Below the pieces are notes generated by a model, which saw nothing but the letters and a program-made list of their open reading frames with translations, was not told the DNA's origin and did not search any database. The position numbers were made by a program, and so were the translations under genes. A DNA stretch of 64,000 nt from Karalla daura (lineage: Eukaryota; Chordata; Actinopteri; Chaetodontiformes; Leiognathidae): the NCBI GenBank assembly GCA_029224185.1, contig CM055191.1, forward strand, positions 5,921,536 through 5,985,535, in the 5' to 3' direction. Positions 49,165-59,571 of the stretch are shown here, in pieces (position 1 is the first letter of the stretch; each line of letters opens with the position of its first letter).

Positions 49165-49460
49165 ATACACAGTGGCTCAGTGGTTAGCACTGTCACAGCA
49201 AGAAGGTCCCTGGTGTGACTCCTAGTTCTATTTCCCAGAGTCCGATTTCTATGTGGAGTTTGCATGTTTGCCCAGGAGTGCATGGGTAATATCCGGACAC
49301 TCCATTTCCTCCCACAGTACAAAAACATGTTATGGTCCATTTGAGTCTCTGTTACCCCTCATGTGTGTCCTGTGATGGACTAGCTATCTATCCTGGGTCT
49401 ATTCCCCGTCTTAGATAGGCTCTAGTAGACCCACCACATTTAGGTACAAAGCCAGTATGA
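49165..49460 (+). mobile_element. tRNA-derived SINE, near full length
   Basis: The head has TGGCTCAGTGG at 49,173-49,183, a match to the pol III A box. A degraded B box, GGTGTGACTCC, lies at 49,212-49,222. The body carries 'tatgtggagtttgcatgttt', 'ttcctcccacagta' and 'tgtgatggactagctatcta', ending near 'gatggattg'. It is the most complete copy of the family in this window. It is not a functional tRNA gene. Confidence 0.75.
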
Positions 49461-50944
49461 TGGATTGCAGTTGCAGTTGTAGTTGTACTAGTTTCACAGA
49501 TTACAAATTCAAGAACCTGTTTATATTGTGAAATAAATTAAGGCATGGTGTGTATCGGTCATCACAAAAAATAAGCAATTTCAGAAGGCCTTAGAAAAAA
49601 AAATCCATTAAACTAAATGAGCAAACAGAAAATTGAAAGCTTAACCAAAACTCAAAAAGACTTCATGAGAACATTCACATCCTGTCACCAAAATACCCGA
49701 TGACGCCGGTGTTTTTTGCTCGCACACGTGGAGCAAAACAGTGTCACTCAAGCCGGTGAAATCAACCATACAGAGTATCATTTCGCCTCTGGCAAAGAGT
49801 TAAATCTCTCACTTGTGCAAGTCAGTGGTTGGCTACATGCACAATAGCGGAGCAGGCCTGATGCCAAGACACTGATTAGCCTAGCTATGCCTCTGTTCTC
49901 CAGGCAGTGTGGAGTGGAGGTGCAATGGGAGTCCAGCTCATCACCAAAGAGCAATGTGCTAAACACAAGTTTAAGTGGAAGAAAGCCAGCATACTGTAGT
50001 GTATCCATGCTGGACACATAAAGCCTTGGGCAATGAGGCATCTGCCTCCTCAATACATAATTCACTCAGAGCTGAAACATCACGCTTTAGTCCTAAGGGC
50101 CGGCAGCCTGCTTCTGGTTGCTGGAACATAAAACTGTCTCCATCAAATAGATGGTCTCCCTGACAACTTTGGGTTTTGAGAGACTTCAGCCTTTAATTCA
50201 GACAAATTAGCAGATTCCCCTCATGAGAAGCTGTGCATTCAGACCTTCAGAGTGTGGTTTTGCACGTGTGTGTGGAAAGCAATGTCATCTCACCTTTCCA
50301 CCTCAGTGAGCATGTCCTCATCAGCCTTGATGTGCAGGTAGGTCAACGTGTAGAGACAGCCATCTGCCCTCCAGCTCTCCCATCAGACATGCACACGGTC
50401 ACTTTACATCGCTACCTCTGCAAATGCATCTTACTGCGGTGGTATTATTGGAAGCACTCATGTCTTATAGCCCACATTATTATCATAACTGACAGGATGT
50501 GCATTAGTTACCTCAGTCTCTGCTGCACGCGGGCCGTAATGTTGACACGCGCTAGTGTACAGGCCATTTTGGAATACAGCATGAAGAGTGAAGAACCTGA
50601 GGCAACTGTAGTGCTTTCATGTGTAATAGTCCCAGCTCAAGTTCCCATGAAAGAGGCACTAATGGGTTAACAGTAGAAATGAGAGGGGAAGAGAGGGAAA
50701 ATCAATGCTTTTGTTGAGGGGAAGAAAGAAAGGCTTTCACAGGTCTATGTATCATTAAGCAATTGAGGAAGCTAATTAGAGTGGGGGGATAAGATGTGCA
50801 GATCTCATAGCTAATTATTTCCATGGCAACCAAAGCTCCTGTAGCTGATCTGAGATTGTTCAGTTGGAACGGCAACTCCACACCAGAAGAACAAGAGAGA
50901 CCCCTAGTGGGGGTGAAGTGAACATGCTCACCACAACGTTCACT

Positions 50945-51100
50945 CATCCATGAATTTACCTGCAGACACACCATTCACTCTCACACGCCGAGAGGCAGTT
51001 TAGGGTCTCCAATTTGCCCAGGAAAACCCAGGAACACACTGGGAGAACACAAACAGTGCACACAGCCAGAGTCCTTGGTCCAACCAGGGGTCTAAAATGT
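50945..51100 (-). mobile_element. SINE fragment, reverse orientation
   Basis: Contains 'gtttagggtctccaatttgc', 'aggaaaacccagg' and 'gggagaacacaaacagtgca', ending 'ccaaccaggggtc' where the B box would be. Diverged copy of the same family. Confidence 0.6.
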
Positions 51101-51254
51101 GTAATGAAAGCAATTAACACTTAATTGGCAAGCATTTTTAGAAACACATATATAAAAGGGATCATTCTTTTGCTAACTTTGCACTGAATGCAGGTACTGT
51201 ACAGTAACCTAGTATTTCTTCATTGCTCTGTTACAGCAACTGACAATTCTTGAT

Positions 51255-51440
51255 GGTGGCAGTGCTGGAGTGGTTTGTGCTCCTGGGTTGGACTGAGGGT
51301 CTGACTGTTTACATGTTTCTACGTGGGTCTTTCCAAGTTTCCTTCCATAGTTTAAAACAAGTATGATTAAGTCAATTGGAGACCACTTGGTGTGTGAGAA
51401 GAACAGTGAATGGTGTGCAACAGACTGGTAAAAGTATATT
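51255..51440 (+). mobile_element. SINE fragment, forward orientation
   Basis: Reads 'ggtttgtgctcctgggttgg', later 'gtttccttccatagtttaaa' and 'gtcaattggagaccacttgg', a diverged forward copy of the same SINE body. Confidence 0.5.
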
Positions 51441-51792
51441 CCCTACATACCCGTCATTCACGGGAAACTTGCAATTTGTGCATTTTTCTGCTGAAGCGAC
51501 CTTTTGGAAATTCTATCAGTGTAAATACTTCCATGAACACATAGCGGTCTTAACTAAAACTGAGTTGTGAGAAGACAGATAACCATGTCAGAACTTCTTT
51601 GACCCCCATTTGGTGAAAAGGATTTTGTAATATTCATTTTCCCACTGAAACAACAAATGACCAGCAATCTTTTTGTTAAGACAAGGCTAATCTGTATTTC
51701 ATTTAACATCAAAAGAACACTTTGTATAAAGATGAAAAAATAGAGGGTTATTTTGTCCATGACAACCAGCGATGAGGATGACATGACATCAC

Positions 51793-52346
51793 TCAGTGTC
51801 TCTGCTTGCTGGGGTCGATCTTCTCCAGATGGACCAGGGGTTTGAGTTGCTCAGCAAAGCTGCGCATGTCATCGGAAACATCCTGACCACCGGGAGCCAG
51901 CACGCTCAGCTCCACTAAGTACGACAGTGACAGACGCTCCGTGTTCTCCGTGTTCCCCGGCACCAGGATGCGCGACAGCTTGCTCACCACAACTTTCATG
52001 GCGCCTTTTCGGAATATTTGCCCCGTGGCCACAAACTCGTGGTCCATGCGGAAGCCCATCTCGTTGAGGAACTCTGGCAGGCTGTGAGAGGCGGCCACGT
52101 CCACACAGTTGCGTACCAGGGCGTGGCGGCTCTTGTCTCCCACTTCAGGTTGACCTAAGTAGCGTAGGTGCCACGGAGACGCGGGGTGAGAGAGGGAGCG
52201 GCGTGCCCGCAGGATGAAAGGGTTTCCTTGTTGGCCTTTCAGAAGGTAAACCAGTTCATGATCCGTGAAAGTTTCCGGTTCCATGTTGTCACAAAGACCT
52301 CGAAGGCGATGCAAGAGGCTCTCCAGGGCCTGGTCTAACACGCTGC
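51793..52346 (-). CDS. med18: med18 final coding exon
   Basis: Encodes residues 25(part)-208 of Mediator subunit 18, a head-module protein that pairs with MED20 and MED17 and links activators to RNA polymerase II in the nucleus. The exon follows an AATTCAG acceptor and reads SVLDQALESLLHRLRGLCDN, MEPETFTDHELVYLLKG, GFRMDHEFV, RILVPGNTE and SLSYLVELSV, ending LVHLEKIDPSKQRH before TGA (51,793-51,795). These are the conserved MED18 blocks, and the total of 208 residues equals the usual vertebrate length. Bases upstream of 52,346 that keep the frame open are intron. Confidence 0.96.
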
Positions 52347-52908
52347 CTGAATTAGTAGGAAAAAGATACACAAATACATAAGCCAAATACATAAGCCATT
52401 ATCCATTATTGTGCCATGTGCACAAATCATCACACCGAACTCTCAAAGATGGATGAGATTTTGTCAGTTTCCGACATAATGTTCACGCCATTCTTCTCAA
52501 CAAAGAACAGTGGCCTATGGGTAGTAGTCATCCATGGATCTGATTTGATGTAATGGCAGCCTGATACAGCCTACATGTCAATAAGACCTCAAACTGATCG
52601 TCAAACTTCCCCTCACATCAGTGTATGAATGTGTGTGAATGGTTAAAGCTACTGGTTAAGCAGAAAGGATGGATAAATGTGTCTTCAAGTGCTCTGAGTG
52701 GTCATCAAGACCTGAAAAGCTCTATAAAAGAGCCATTTGTTTTACACAGACCCCCATGTACCAGACAGATTAAAGCAACTGTGATCTATTGCAGCTTGCA
52801 CTCTTTCTATCTCTTATTATCCACTTAATGGTCAGTGAACGATCAACTAGGACAGTGTAGAGAGCTGATTCATCTTCTGTCCACTGATGTGATGAATGTC
52901 CAGCTCAC
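52347..52908 (-). other. med18: med18 intron 2
   Basis: The intron is bounded by GTGAGC at 52,908 and TTCAG ending at 52,347. It splits a Gly codon after its first base. It carries an interspersed-repeat fragment at 52,610-52,760. Confidence 0.9.
52610..52760 (+). mobile_element. Second-type fish interspersed repeat fragment
   Basis: Contains 'gtatgaatgtgtgtgaatgg' and 'gtgctctgagtggtcatcaa', then 'aaaagctctataaaagagcc', the end of an abundant teleost repeat also present at 43,140. It lies inside med18 intron 2. Confidence 0.55.
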
Positions 52909-53006
52909 CTTGCAGCAGGTACTCCATCATGTTGATGGTGCCTCCAGTGACTGGCATCACTGTCACTGGTGGAGCCTCCATCCTGCCTTCTTTGCTTTTT
53001 TTGAAT
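52909..53006 (-). CDS. med18: med18 first coding exon
   Basis: After the acceptor TTTCTCCAG (ending 53,007) there are 25 untranslated bases, then ATG at 52,981. The coding part, 52,909-52,981, encodes MEAPPVTVMPVTGGTINMME plus YLLQ and the first base of a Gly codon, ending at CAAG/GTGAGC. This matches the conserved MED18 N-terminus and joins in frame to the final exon to give the YLLQGSVLDQ junction. Confidence 0.95.
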
Positions 53007-53084
53007 CTGGAGAAATAAGGTATGATCAGCTCACATTGTCTCAAACCGCACAGCCCATGCCATGAATGTAGTTTCATTCATTAC

Positions 53085-53330
53085 CTGAGGAAACACTAGA
53101 CCCAGCTGCGAGATGGTTTCACCGATATGTCCGAACACCGCACCGCCGAAGATGATAGACTGAGTGTAGGATACGATTACAGAGTTATTACACTCAATGT
53201 CTTGACTCAATATGACTGGGATGTGACTATTTTCGCTCTCTCTTCCTTTTCTTCTTCGCCTTGTTTCTCTTCTTCTTCTTCTCCTCATATCGTTTTCCAT
53301 ATGCCGCTTGGCAGCCATGTCTTACGCACC
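53085..53330 (-). other. med18: Probable med18 untranslated exon 1
   Basis: A consensus donor, CTCAG/GTAATG, lies at 53,085/53,084, only 78 bases before the coding-exon acceptor. The stretch above it is open in one frame from an ATG at 53,318 for 78 codons. That frame would enter the med18 coding exon out of frame. The 5' end of the transcript is not known, so the upper boundary is a guess. Confidence 0.4.
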
Positions 53331-53333
53331 TTA

Positions 53334-53348
53334 TCGCCCCCTACTGGA
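53334..53348 (-). promoter_or_regulatory. CTCF-like motif at med18 5' end
   Basis: The minus strand reads TCCAGTAGGGGGCGA, close to the CTCF core CCASYAGRKGGCRS with one mismatch at the last position. It lies just upstream of the presumed med18 first exon. Confidence 0.4.
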
Positions 53349-53349
53349 C

Positions 53350-55682
53350 TGGAGTGTCAAGTCCCAGTCAAGTCGATTCAACTCGACGTCCCTCGATATA
53401 CATCTATTATGACACGTAAACATGTACATAAACATAAAATATGATTAACAGGGTAACAAACAGTCAACTAAAACAGCCTAATAAATCCCACTTAGGAGTT
53501 TAGCTGGAAGAAACTAACAGTCAGAAGCCTCAAGCAGGACCAAGGTCAGGGAGGGCAGCCATCTGCCTGGACTGGCTGGGTCGCAAAGAGAAACAGAGGG
53601 AAAGAAGAGAGAAAGTGAAGAGGAATGAGGACACTACTAGTTGTAAGCGTTTGTAGCGTTTTGTAAGCGAGTTATCCAGAAGGTCCTGGATCCAGCACAG
53701 AGACAGCAAAAAGAGGTCCATGTACCAAAGCTTAGGTCATGCCGAACCAGGCACATTGTATGACCCTTTTTGGAGTGCTCAAGTAACCCTAAATTCACTC
53801 ATAGCAACCATAAAAATAAATGATGTATGACTGTAATTCTGCAAGCTTGTCTGATAGAAATAGGACAAACAACTGCACTGGAGAGAGAGAGAGAGACAGA
53901 AAGAGAGAAATGCACTGGAGATGAGGTGTCCCAATGTCCCATATCCACTTTATCTTCAACTCCTCTCTATAAACATTTTACTTGTTAACTACAGTAGACC
54001 ACTCAATTCTGTATGAATGTTTTATGTGGTAATGTATGTTGTCGAATGAAATTAGTCACTTAGCAGGAAGTTGAACTGTCACAGTCACAGACCCTAAAGG
54101 TCTGCTCCTAGAATCAACCTTGCCTCTAACTGCAAGCTTTACTGTGAGCTTTTAAGTATAAGGTACATGATAGTAGAAACCTAATGTAACAGTAAGTACT
54201 CCTCTACATTCTTTAGACCAAGAGATGAGAGTGCAGTAGTGTCAGTACAAGTGCCAGAACAGAGTTAAAACACTAGTTGAGATGATATAGCATGCAGTTA
54301 AGTATAATAAGAAGGAGGAATAAAGGCCATGATAGGTAAGTGCTAATTAGACGATATGTCTATGCAATCAAATTAATGTGAGTGTATTTTTTGTCCTTTA
54401 CCTGTATTTGTACTCAGTACTGACACTTATGAAGAACTGTGTATATGAACTTGCGCTTTTTAATGTGTTTGTCTTCCTCCAAATATTCAAATTCATCTTT
54501 GAGTGACATTTCTTTTAATCCAGTAAATAAAGTGTTAGTGCAACTGTTAGTTGCAGCTCTACCCAGGACACATCTTGAACACATCACTTGTGTTTTTGCA
54601 CTAGCTAAATATAACAACATAGTGAGCCCATTGTACACATCTTATTTGTTTGGATTTAAGCCTCTGCTTCTCTTGCTTGTAACATTTACATCATATGGAG
54701 TTGATGTTTCCCTTTCCCCTGCTCCCTACATCGTTCACATCTGCTTGTAGCTCAAATCTGCCAAATCTCATCTCTCATTATGTCCATGTTTATTTCCTGT
54801 ATTGTGAATTAATTTCAAACTTTACTATGCTATTAAGTTTCACCCTTGCTTTAATGTTTTGTCATTTTTTATGTCTTTTCCTTTTTGGTTTCTTTTTTAG
54901 TTGAATTAACATTTGGCAGGACCACTGAATAGGCTGTGCCAGAGCAGCTGGCTAGCGTGGTGAAATTTCCTTAATTCTCAAATGTTTAGTTAGAATGCTT
55001 TGTATGCAAAGTTCCTTAAGCTAATACTGTGTTTTCTATCTCTGAGGGCAGACCCCCTGTGTTTTGTTTTATAATCAACATAACATGCAGCACATCACAG
55101 CCACCCAGTGGTGGACAGCTATTTTCCTTCACAGCAAGTAGTGGAGGAATAGTATAGTAGTATAAGGGTCCCTATATTCCCAAGTTAACATATTAACATC
55201 AAGCTATCTCATGTAAAGTTTACAAAAAGACTAATGTACTGCTACCTCTAAAAAAATGCAATATATCCAAAATTTACCAGAAATTATGTGTTTGTTATCA
55301 GCAAGATATGTTGAATAATATGCAAAGCAAAAATGCATTTCAGACTTTGAAACTACTGTATGCCAATGTAAAGTCTGATTGTCATGCATACTTACTAGTC
55401 TACTTGGCAGTGCTTGTTGATTTTGAACGCTGCTATTATTTTTAAGTCAACAAGTGCATGGGGAAATGGAAAGGTGGTGGAAGAGATCCCCTCCTCCCAC
55501 CAGAACCGTCACACAACACCTCCTCCCACTCACCCCCCAACTGGAATTACATAATCCCAATGCATGCTTGCAGGCATTATTATACTATATACTATACACT
55601 ATTATATGTGTTTGAACAGGCAAAGGAAAAAGTAAAAAACATTTTTCTCAAATAGCATAATAGCACAATATTCTTTTTCTTT
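53350..55682. other. Intergenic region, med18 to Ig receptor
   Basis: AT-rich sequence with a short GA tract at 53,880-53,910 and no supported exon. It contains the upstream flank of med18 and the 3' UTR and flank of the Ig-receptor gene. No clear poly(A) signal for the receptor was fixed. Confidence 0.55.
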
Positions 55683-55799
55683 TTACTTGATTTTAATTTC
55701 ACTGTATACACTATGACTGTTTATGATATGATTGTTTGTTGTCCTCGCAGGTCCTCTGATGACGACTGATGAATAAACCATTGAAGATTCTTCCTCCAC
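55683..55799 (-). CDS. Ig receptor exon 7: ITIM tail and stop
   Basis: Acceptor TTTGTTTGAAAG ends at 55,800. The exon reads VEEESSMVYSSVVIRG to SHSVYSEIKIK, then TAA at 55,683-55,685. It is read in phase 0 from exon 6. Confidence 0.72.
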   Translation of the reverse strand: MEEESSMVYSSVVIRGPARTTNNHIINSHSVYSEIKIK

Positions 55800-57464
55800 C
55801 TTTCAAACAAAGCAAAAGATATCATCAGCCATATCAAACAATGCATGCCACTTCATGGTCTTTAAAATTAGGTTTGTGTTATTATTGCCTCACCCTGCGT
55901 GAGCAGCAACCTTTTAGAGGAAATGCTAAAAGAGACAGAAATACAGTTTCATATCAAAGCTAGACCACTGAGCAAGAAACAAACAGGAAGCTGAACCCAC
56001 CAAAGACCTACTTGTACCTTACCTTTCCGAAATCTTGGTCTGAGGTAGCAGATTGTGAGTATAACTATAGAAAGACACAAAATGGTTGCAGATGTTCCAC
56101 AGATAATAATTAGATATCCTTTCTCTCCAGGAATGTCTGTTAAAAAAAAAAAAGATGATGTCAGATTTATATGCATACCGTATCCCCTGAAATTGAAATG
56201 TAATTCAGTTGGTAAATTTAATTCATATTCATTTATTTAAATATTTATTAACAATTGGTATTTAATGTAATACATTGCAGAGAGTGAGATGTAGTAAAAC
56301 ACCCACCTGTTGTTTCATTTAAGCCAGTCATGGTTTCATTCAGCTTTTGTGTTGAACTGCAATTCAAAAGCTCATGCGGTTGAACAATATCTGTGTCCTG
56401 CTGTAATGTGCTGTTAGGTCTGATAGTTCTGCCTTCCTTATAACACATCACTCCACAACAAACAGATAGATCCATGCTGTCATGTTCTGTGAAACAACAC
56501 ATATTCTAAGTTAAACAACTTAATTTGGATATGAGCTATTTCTGGTTTTAGTATTTTTTCTTTTACCTGTAATTACACATAAGTAGACAGTATGCAGCTT
56601 CTGCTCGTGTCCATTGCATCTTTTTGTCCAACAGGTATATTCCCCGGCATGCACTCTTTGGACATTTGCAATGTGTAGAGATATGTTGGAATTGTCAAAG
56701 TGATATTTGTGTGTTGTTTCCCTGAGTATAGTTGCACTGGGTTTATAAGTCCATTTTGTGTTTGTCAGTTCACCTGGACATACACGAGTAAAACTTTTAC
56801 CTGCTGTAATGTTCAAGGTTTCACTGGTTTCTTTCAGAGTGTCTGAAAAGACAAAAAAAGATTTGTATGACTAGGTAATCTTAACAAATGCATAATATAT
56901 TGATATATATTTGATTATATTTTGTATTCTTCTTACCTTTTTTTACACTGATGAACGTGTGCTGTGTATTCCGACAGTGCTTTTGAGTACACATTTCACA
57001 CCAATATATGCCTTCATCCTCCTCTGTTAAACTGTTAATAACCAAGGAGTAATTGAAATTCCTCTGAATCTCGATGTCCCGAAAATTATGACCATAGCGT
57101 GGTGCTCCTGAATAATCTTCACGAAATATCTGGATTTGGGGACCGTATTGATCTTTCTTGTAGAACCATTTTATAGCAGTGACAGTGCGGTGGTAATCTT
57201 GACATGGTATCTTAACCTGGCATCCCAGTGAGAATTGAAGGTGATGTGTTGTTTCTAGAAAACAAGGTTTTTGTTTTTTTTGTTAGACAGCATTTGTAGC
57301 TTGAAAACAGGAAAATATGAATAATGCATTTCCAGACAACTTACTAAAACTGTATTTCAAAAAGAATGTAATATCAATGATTTCAGCAGTTACTCACCTT
57401 TTCCTGAGGCAAATAGCGTTGAGTTCCAAATAATCAGTAGGAAAATAAAACCTTTTTGCATCAT
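55683..57464 (-). CDS. Two-Ig-domain membrane receptor with ITIM tail
   Basis: Seven exons join with consistent phases: 57,398-57,464; 56,937-57,254; 56,567-56,842; 56,307-56,486; 56,023-56,136; 55,894-55,925; 55,683-55,799 (367 residues). Seen directly: a signal peptide (about 1-19); a V-type Ig domain (23-128) with Cys, KWFY tryptophan and DEGIYWCEMC; a second Ig-like domain (129-220) with TKWTY and AGEYTCW; a stalk (221-280) with CC..C and four N-glycosylation sequons; an uncharged membrane helix (288-310); a basic Cys-containing juxtamembrane stretch; and a tail with MVYSSV (Tyr338) and SVYSEI (Tyr361). The last fits the ITIM pattern [SIVL]xYxx[ILV], which recruits SHP-type phosphatases. 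Inference: an inhibitory leukocyte receptor of a teleost Ig family. I cannot assign it to CD300-like, NITR, NILT or another group. Boundaries of the small sixth exon are the least certain part. Confidence 0.8.
55894..55925 (-). CDS. Ig receptor exon 6: juxtamembrane
   Basis: A 32-base exon after the strong acceptor CTGTCTCTTTTAG, ending CGCAGG/GTGAGG. With the split codon it encodes AFPLKGCCSRR, a basic stretch with two cysteines that could be palmitoylated. Confidence 0.65.
56023..56136 (-). CDS. Ig receptor exon 5: transmembrane
   Basis: After a poly-T/AACAG acceptor it encodes DIPGEKG, a hydrophobic helix of about 23 residues and YLRPRFRK, ending at AAAG/GTAAGG. The helix has no charged residue, so pairing with adaptors such as DAP12 is not expected. 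Confidence 0.82.
56307..56486 (-). CDS. Ig receptor exon 4: stalk
   Basis: Encodes 60 residues with CCGVMC near the start and sequons NST, NCS, NET and NET. Acceptor TTTCACAG; donor ACAG/GTGGGT; phase 1 at both ends. Confidence 0.8.
56567..56842 (-). CDS. Ig receptor exon 3: second Ig domain
   Basis: Encodes 92 residues with CPGE, TKWTY, SLHIANVQ and AGEYTCWTKRC. Acceptor CTTTTCAG; donor ACAG/GTAAAA; phase 1 to phase 1, as usual for Ig exons. Confidence 0.82.
56937..57254 (-). CDS. Ig receptor exon 2: V-type Ig domain
   Basis: Encodes 106 residues with CQVKIPC, IKWFYKK, NYSLVINSL and EDEGIYWCEMC, the Ig V-set signature. Acceptor TTTTCTAG; donor AAAG/GTAAGA; phase 1 to phase 1. Confidence 0.85.
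57398..57464 (-). CDS. Ig receptor exon 1: signal peptide
   Basis: Two adjacent Met codons (57,464 and 57,461) are followed by QKGFIFLLIIWNSTLFASGK, a signal peptide, ending AAAG/GTGAGT. An in-frame upstream ATG at 57,581 would add 39 polar residues and hide the signal peptide, so the later start is preferred. Confidence 0.8.
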
Positions 57465-57609
57465 GCTTGAGGCGCTTGCATCTGTGCAGACGTGAAAACA
57501 ATACTTAACAGACACAGCCCCTCTCTGCCTACGATATCGCCGCTCTTCACTATACAGTTCAAAGACTCTGCATCGCCCCACAAGGTCTTATGCTGCGCAG
57601 GAAGCATAT

Positions 57610-57628
57610 ATGCAAATGAGATAGGAAG
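57610..57628 (-). promoter_or_regulatory. Octamer plus ETS-type site upstream of Ig receptor
   Basis: ATGCAAAT at 57,610-57,617 is the exact octamer bound by Oct-1/Oct-2. AGGAAGT at about 57,622-57,628 is an ETS/PU.1-type core. A second near-octamer, TGCAAATGAG, lies at about 57,727. They lie 146-265 bases upstream of the ATG, which fits a lymphoid-type promoter. Confidence 0.45.
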
Positions 57629-57699
57629 TGGTCCAGGGCTTCTCAAGCGGTTTAATTCTCGAAATCTTGATCGTGTGACATCAATTTCACATTTTTGCA

Positions 57700-59560
57700 T
57701 TGCCATAGGTGTTAAGAGGCAGTATGTGCAAATGAGCTTGATCTTGCAAAGGTGCCAGACAGTTTGCGCTCACTGCTTCTCAAGCATATGTCAAGAAAAC
57801 ATTTAGTAAGTCAAAACACGATAAACAGAAAAAACATCAAAAGAAAATAGAAGAACAATCTGGAATCTTTATTCATAGACACTGACAACAGTCAATGACA
57901 GTGAAATGTGAGCTGCAACGGGCCATGGTTATGCAAAAAGAAAAAGCTTTAAATGACATTAAATTTAAATAAGATAAATAGTATTATTTTAAACATGCAC
58001 ATTATTACATGAAGAAATGTGATGGATAAAATAAGAGAGATAAGATAAAATAAATGATGAGATAGGATGAGATAAATTAAGATAAGATGAGATAAGAACT
58101 TTACTCTGTACAGCAGCCAAACATTACACAAAAGAACATTATACCATAGAGTGCTATAACAATATAGCACCGACGACACGTTGCACAGATGAAAATGCCT
58201 TCAAAACCTTTTTTTTCACACTGACAGAATTGCATTGTCACTTCAGGGTTATGTGTGGGCTGTTTGCACTGCTGGTTGTATACTGTGGTCTCACATCAGC
58301 ATCAGTGAGATAGTTCCTAATGTGTGTACTTGATGCTTTTACAGTTCTCACATCTGCTCAGCTTAAATACAAGTGGAATTTCTCTATCGTGACCTAATTT
58401 AAATGCTATGCAGCTACTGATCGCGAGGTGCAGTGTGAGGACTCTGAAAGTTTGGTGTCATTTATCTTATCTTAAGTTATAAGTAGTAAAATGGGGAAAG
58501 TGCCACAGTGGAAAAGCGACATGGAACAACACAAGCCTATACCGGTGTACTTTATGAGTCACATTGGCACTATCGATGCAAGATCACGGAGGTGTGAAAC
58601 AGCTTAAAAAGACGAATATGCACAGAAAGAGAAAAACAAAATCATGTAGATGATAAACAGTAAGAATGCACCTTTTACACAAGATTGATGACAAAAACAG
58701 AGAAAAACCAATTACAGGTCACAATTGAAACAATCTGGTGTGATTGTTGATTCTCGGCTGAACTTTAAACTTCACAGCAGAAACGTGACTGAGGTGACCT
58801 TCTATCGTACCGGGACTATTGCCAGATAGCCTGTATCTACTCTAGTCAGGCAGAAAAAAAAGTCAACACAGACTGAACTGTTGTCAGCCAAAACACTGCG
58901 GGTCATGTTCTGGAAAACCACACACAGATCGGTCAGTCTTAAAAATTGTAAAACTGGACACCTGTTGTTCAAAGAATAGTGTCAAGTGGAGTGAATGAGT
59001 AGTGAGCACTATCGACTACCATACGACCTCAAAATATGTGTATACCCTCCTCCAATCAGGTACTTTCCTTACTCAGGTAAGGAAAGTTAAGTTGCATAAG
59101 CATCAGGTGCTTATGTGACATTTAACAATTGTGATGAAACCAGTGTATCATAGCTTCTATGTCAGATAGATAGACAGTTATATCTTCCAGATGTGTTCCA
59201 GATGTATACATCTGTTTAAGTAGTTTGAAAGCCACTCTTCATGTCTGATGGGCTCACATCAAATTCAGAAACAATTCTCTGGGGACAATTCTTTGTCTAA
59301 GGAAAGAAAGAAAGAAAGTTGTATTGGTTCTCTTCCAGAAATTCGGATGCCAGGTTACAGCACTATAACTATCACCAAATACTTAATTTAACCTTTCTTG
59401 GTCTTTTAACCTTTCTAGGATTTTTTAATTTTAAAAAAATGCTTCACATCACAGACAATGATGAGTAAAGTAACTTTGAAAGTAATACTTTAATTATGGC
59501 TCGATTCATTTTCCCATCCCATCATCACCCAAACTGAAGTTCTTTGTCGTTGTAGTTGGA
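57700..59560. other. Intergenic region, Ig receptor to CYP4
   Basis: AT-rich and without a supported exon. It separates two divergently transcribed genes. It holds the GATAA-rich tract at 58,021-58,097, a short GAAA repeat at about 59,301-59,317, and otherwise unremarkable sequence. Confidence 0.6.
58021..58097. repeat. Degenerate GATAA/GATGA repeat
   Basis: Repeated GATAA, GATGA and GATAG words in an imperfect array. The sequence after it ('gaactttactctgtacagca') suggests it may be the tail of an old retroelement. Confidence 0.6.
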
Positions 59561-59571
59561 GCTCTGTGGTC

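Larger units (their letters stand above)
45700..51792. other. Intergenic region, foxo6 to med18
   Basis: No supported gene was seen. It holds a long GT microsatellite, a tRNA-derived SINE at 49,165-49,460, and SINE fragments at 50,945-51,100 and 51,255-51,440. A GC-richer patch at 47,320-47,450 has no recognisable product. Since foxo6 and med18 are both on the minus strand, this is the 5' flank of foxo6 and the 3' flank of med18. Confidence 0.6.

Noticed and set aside
49165..49240. tRNA gene
   Set aside because: A and B boxes are present, but there is no cloverleaf, and the downstream body matches the fish SINE family.
52347..52392. Extension of med18 upstream of 52,346
   Set aside because: The frame stays open, but the conserved YLLQG/SVLDQ junction and the AATTCAG acceptor show these bases are intron.
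57465..57581. N-terminal extension of the Ig receptor from an upstream ATG
   Set aside because: It would put 39 polar residues before the signal peptide; the Met pair at 57,464 fits a secreted start better.
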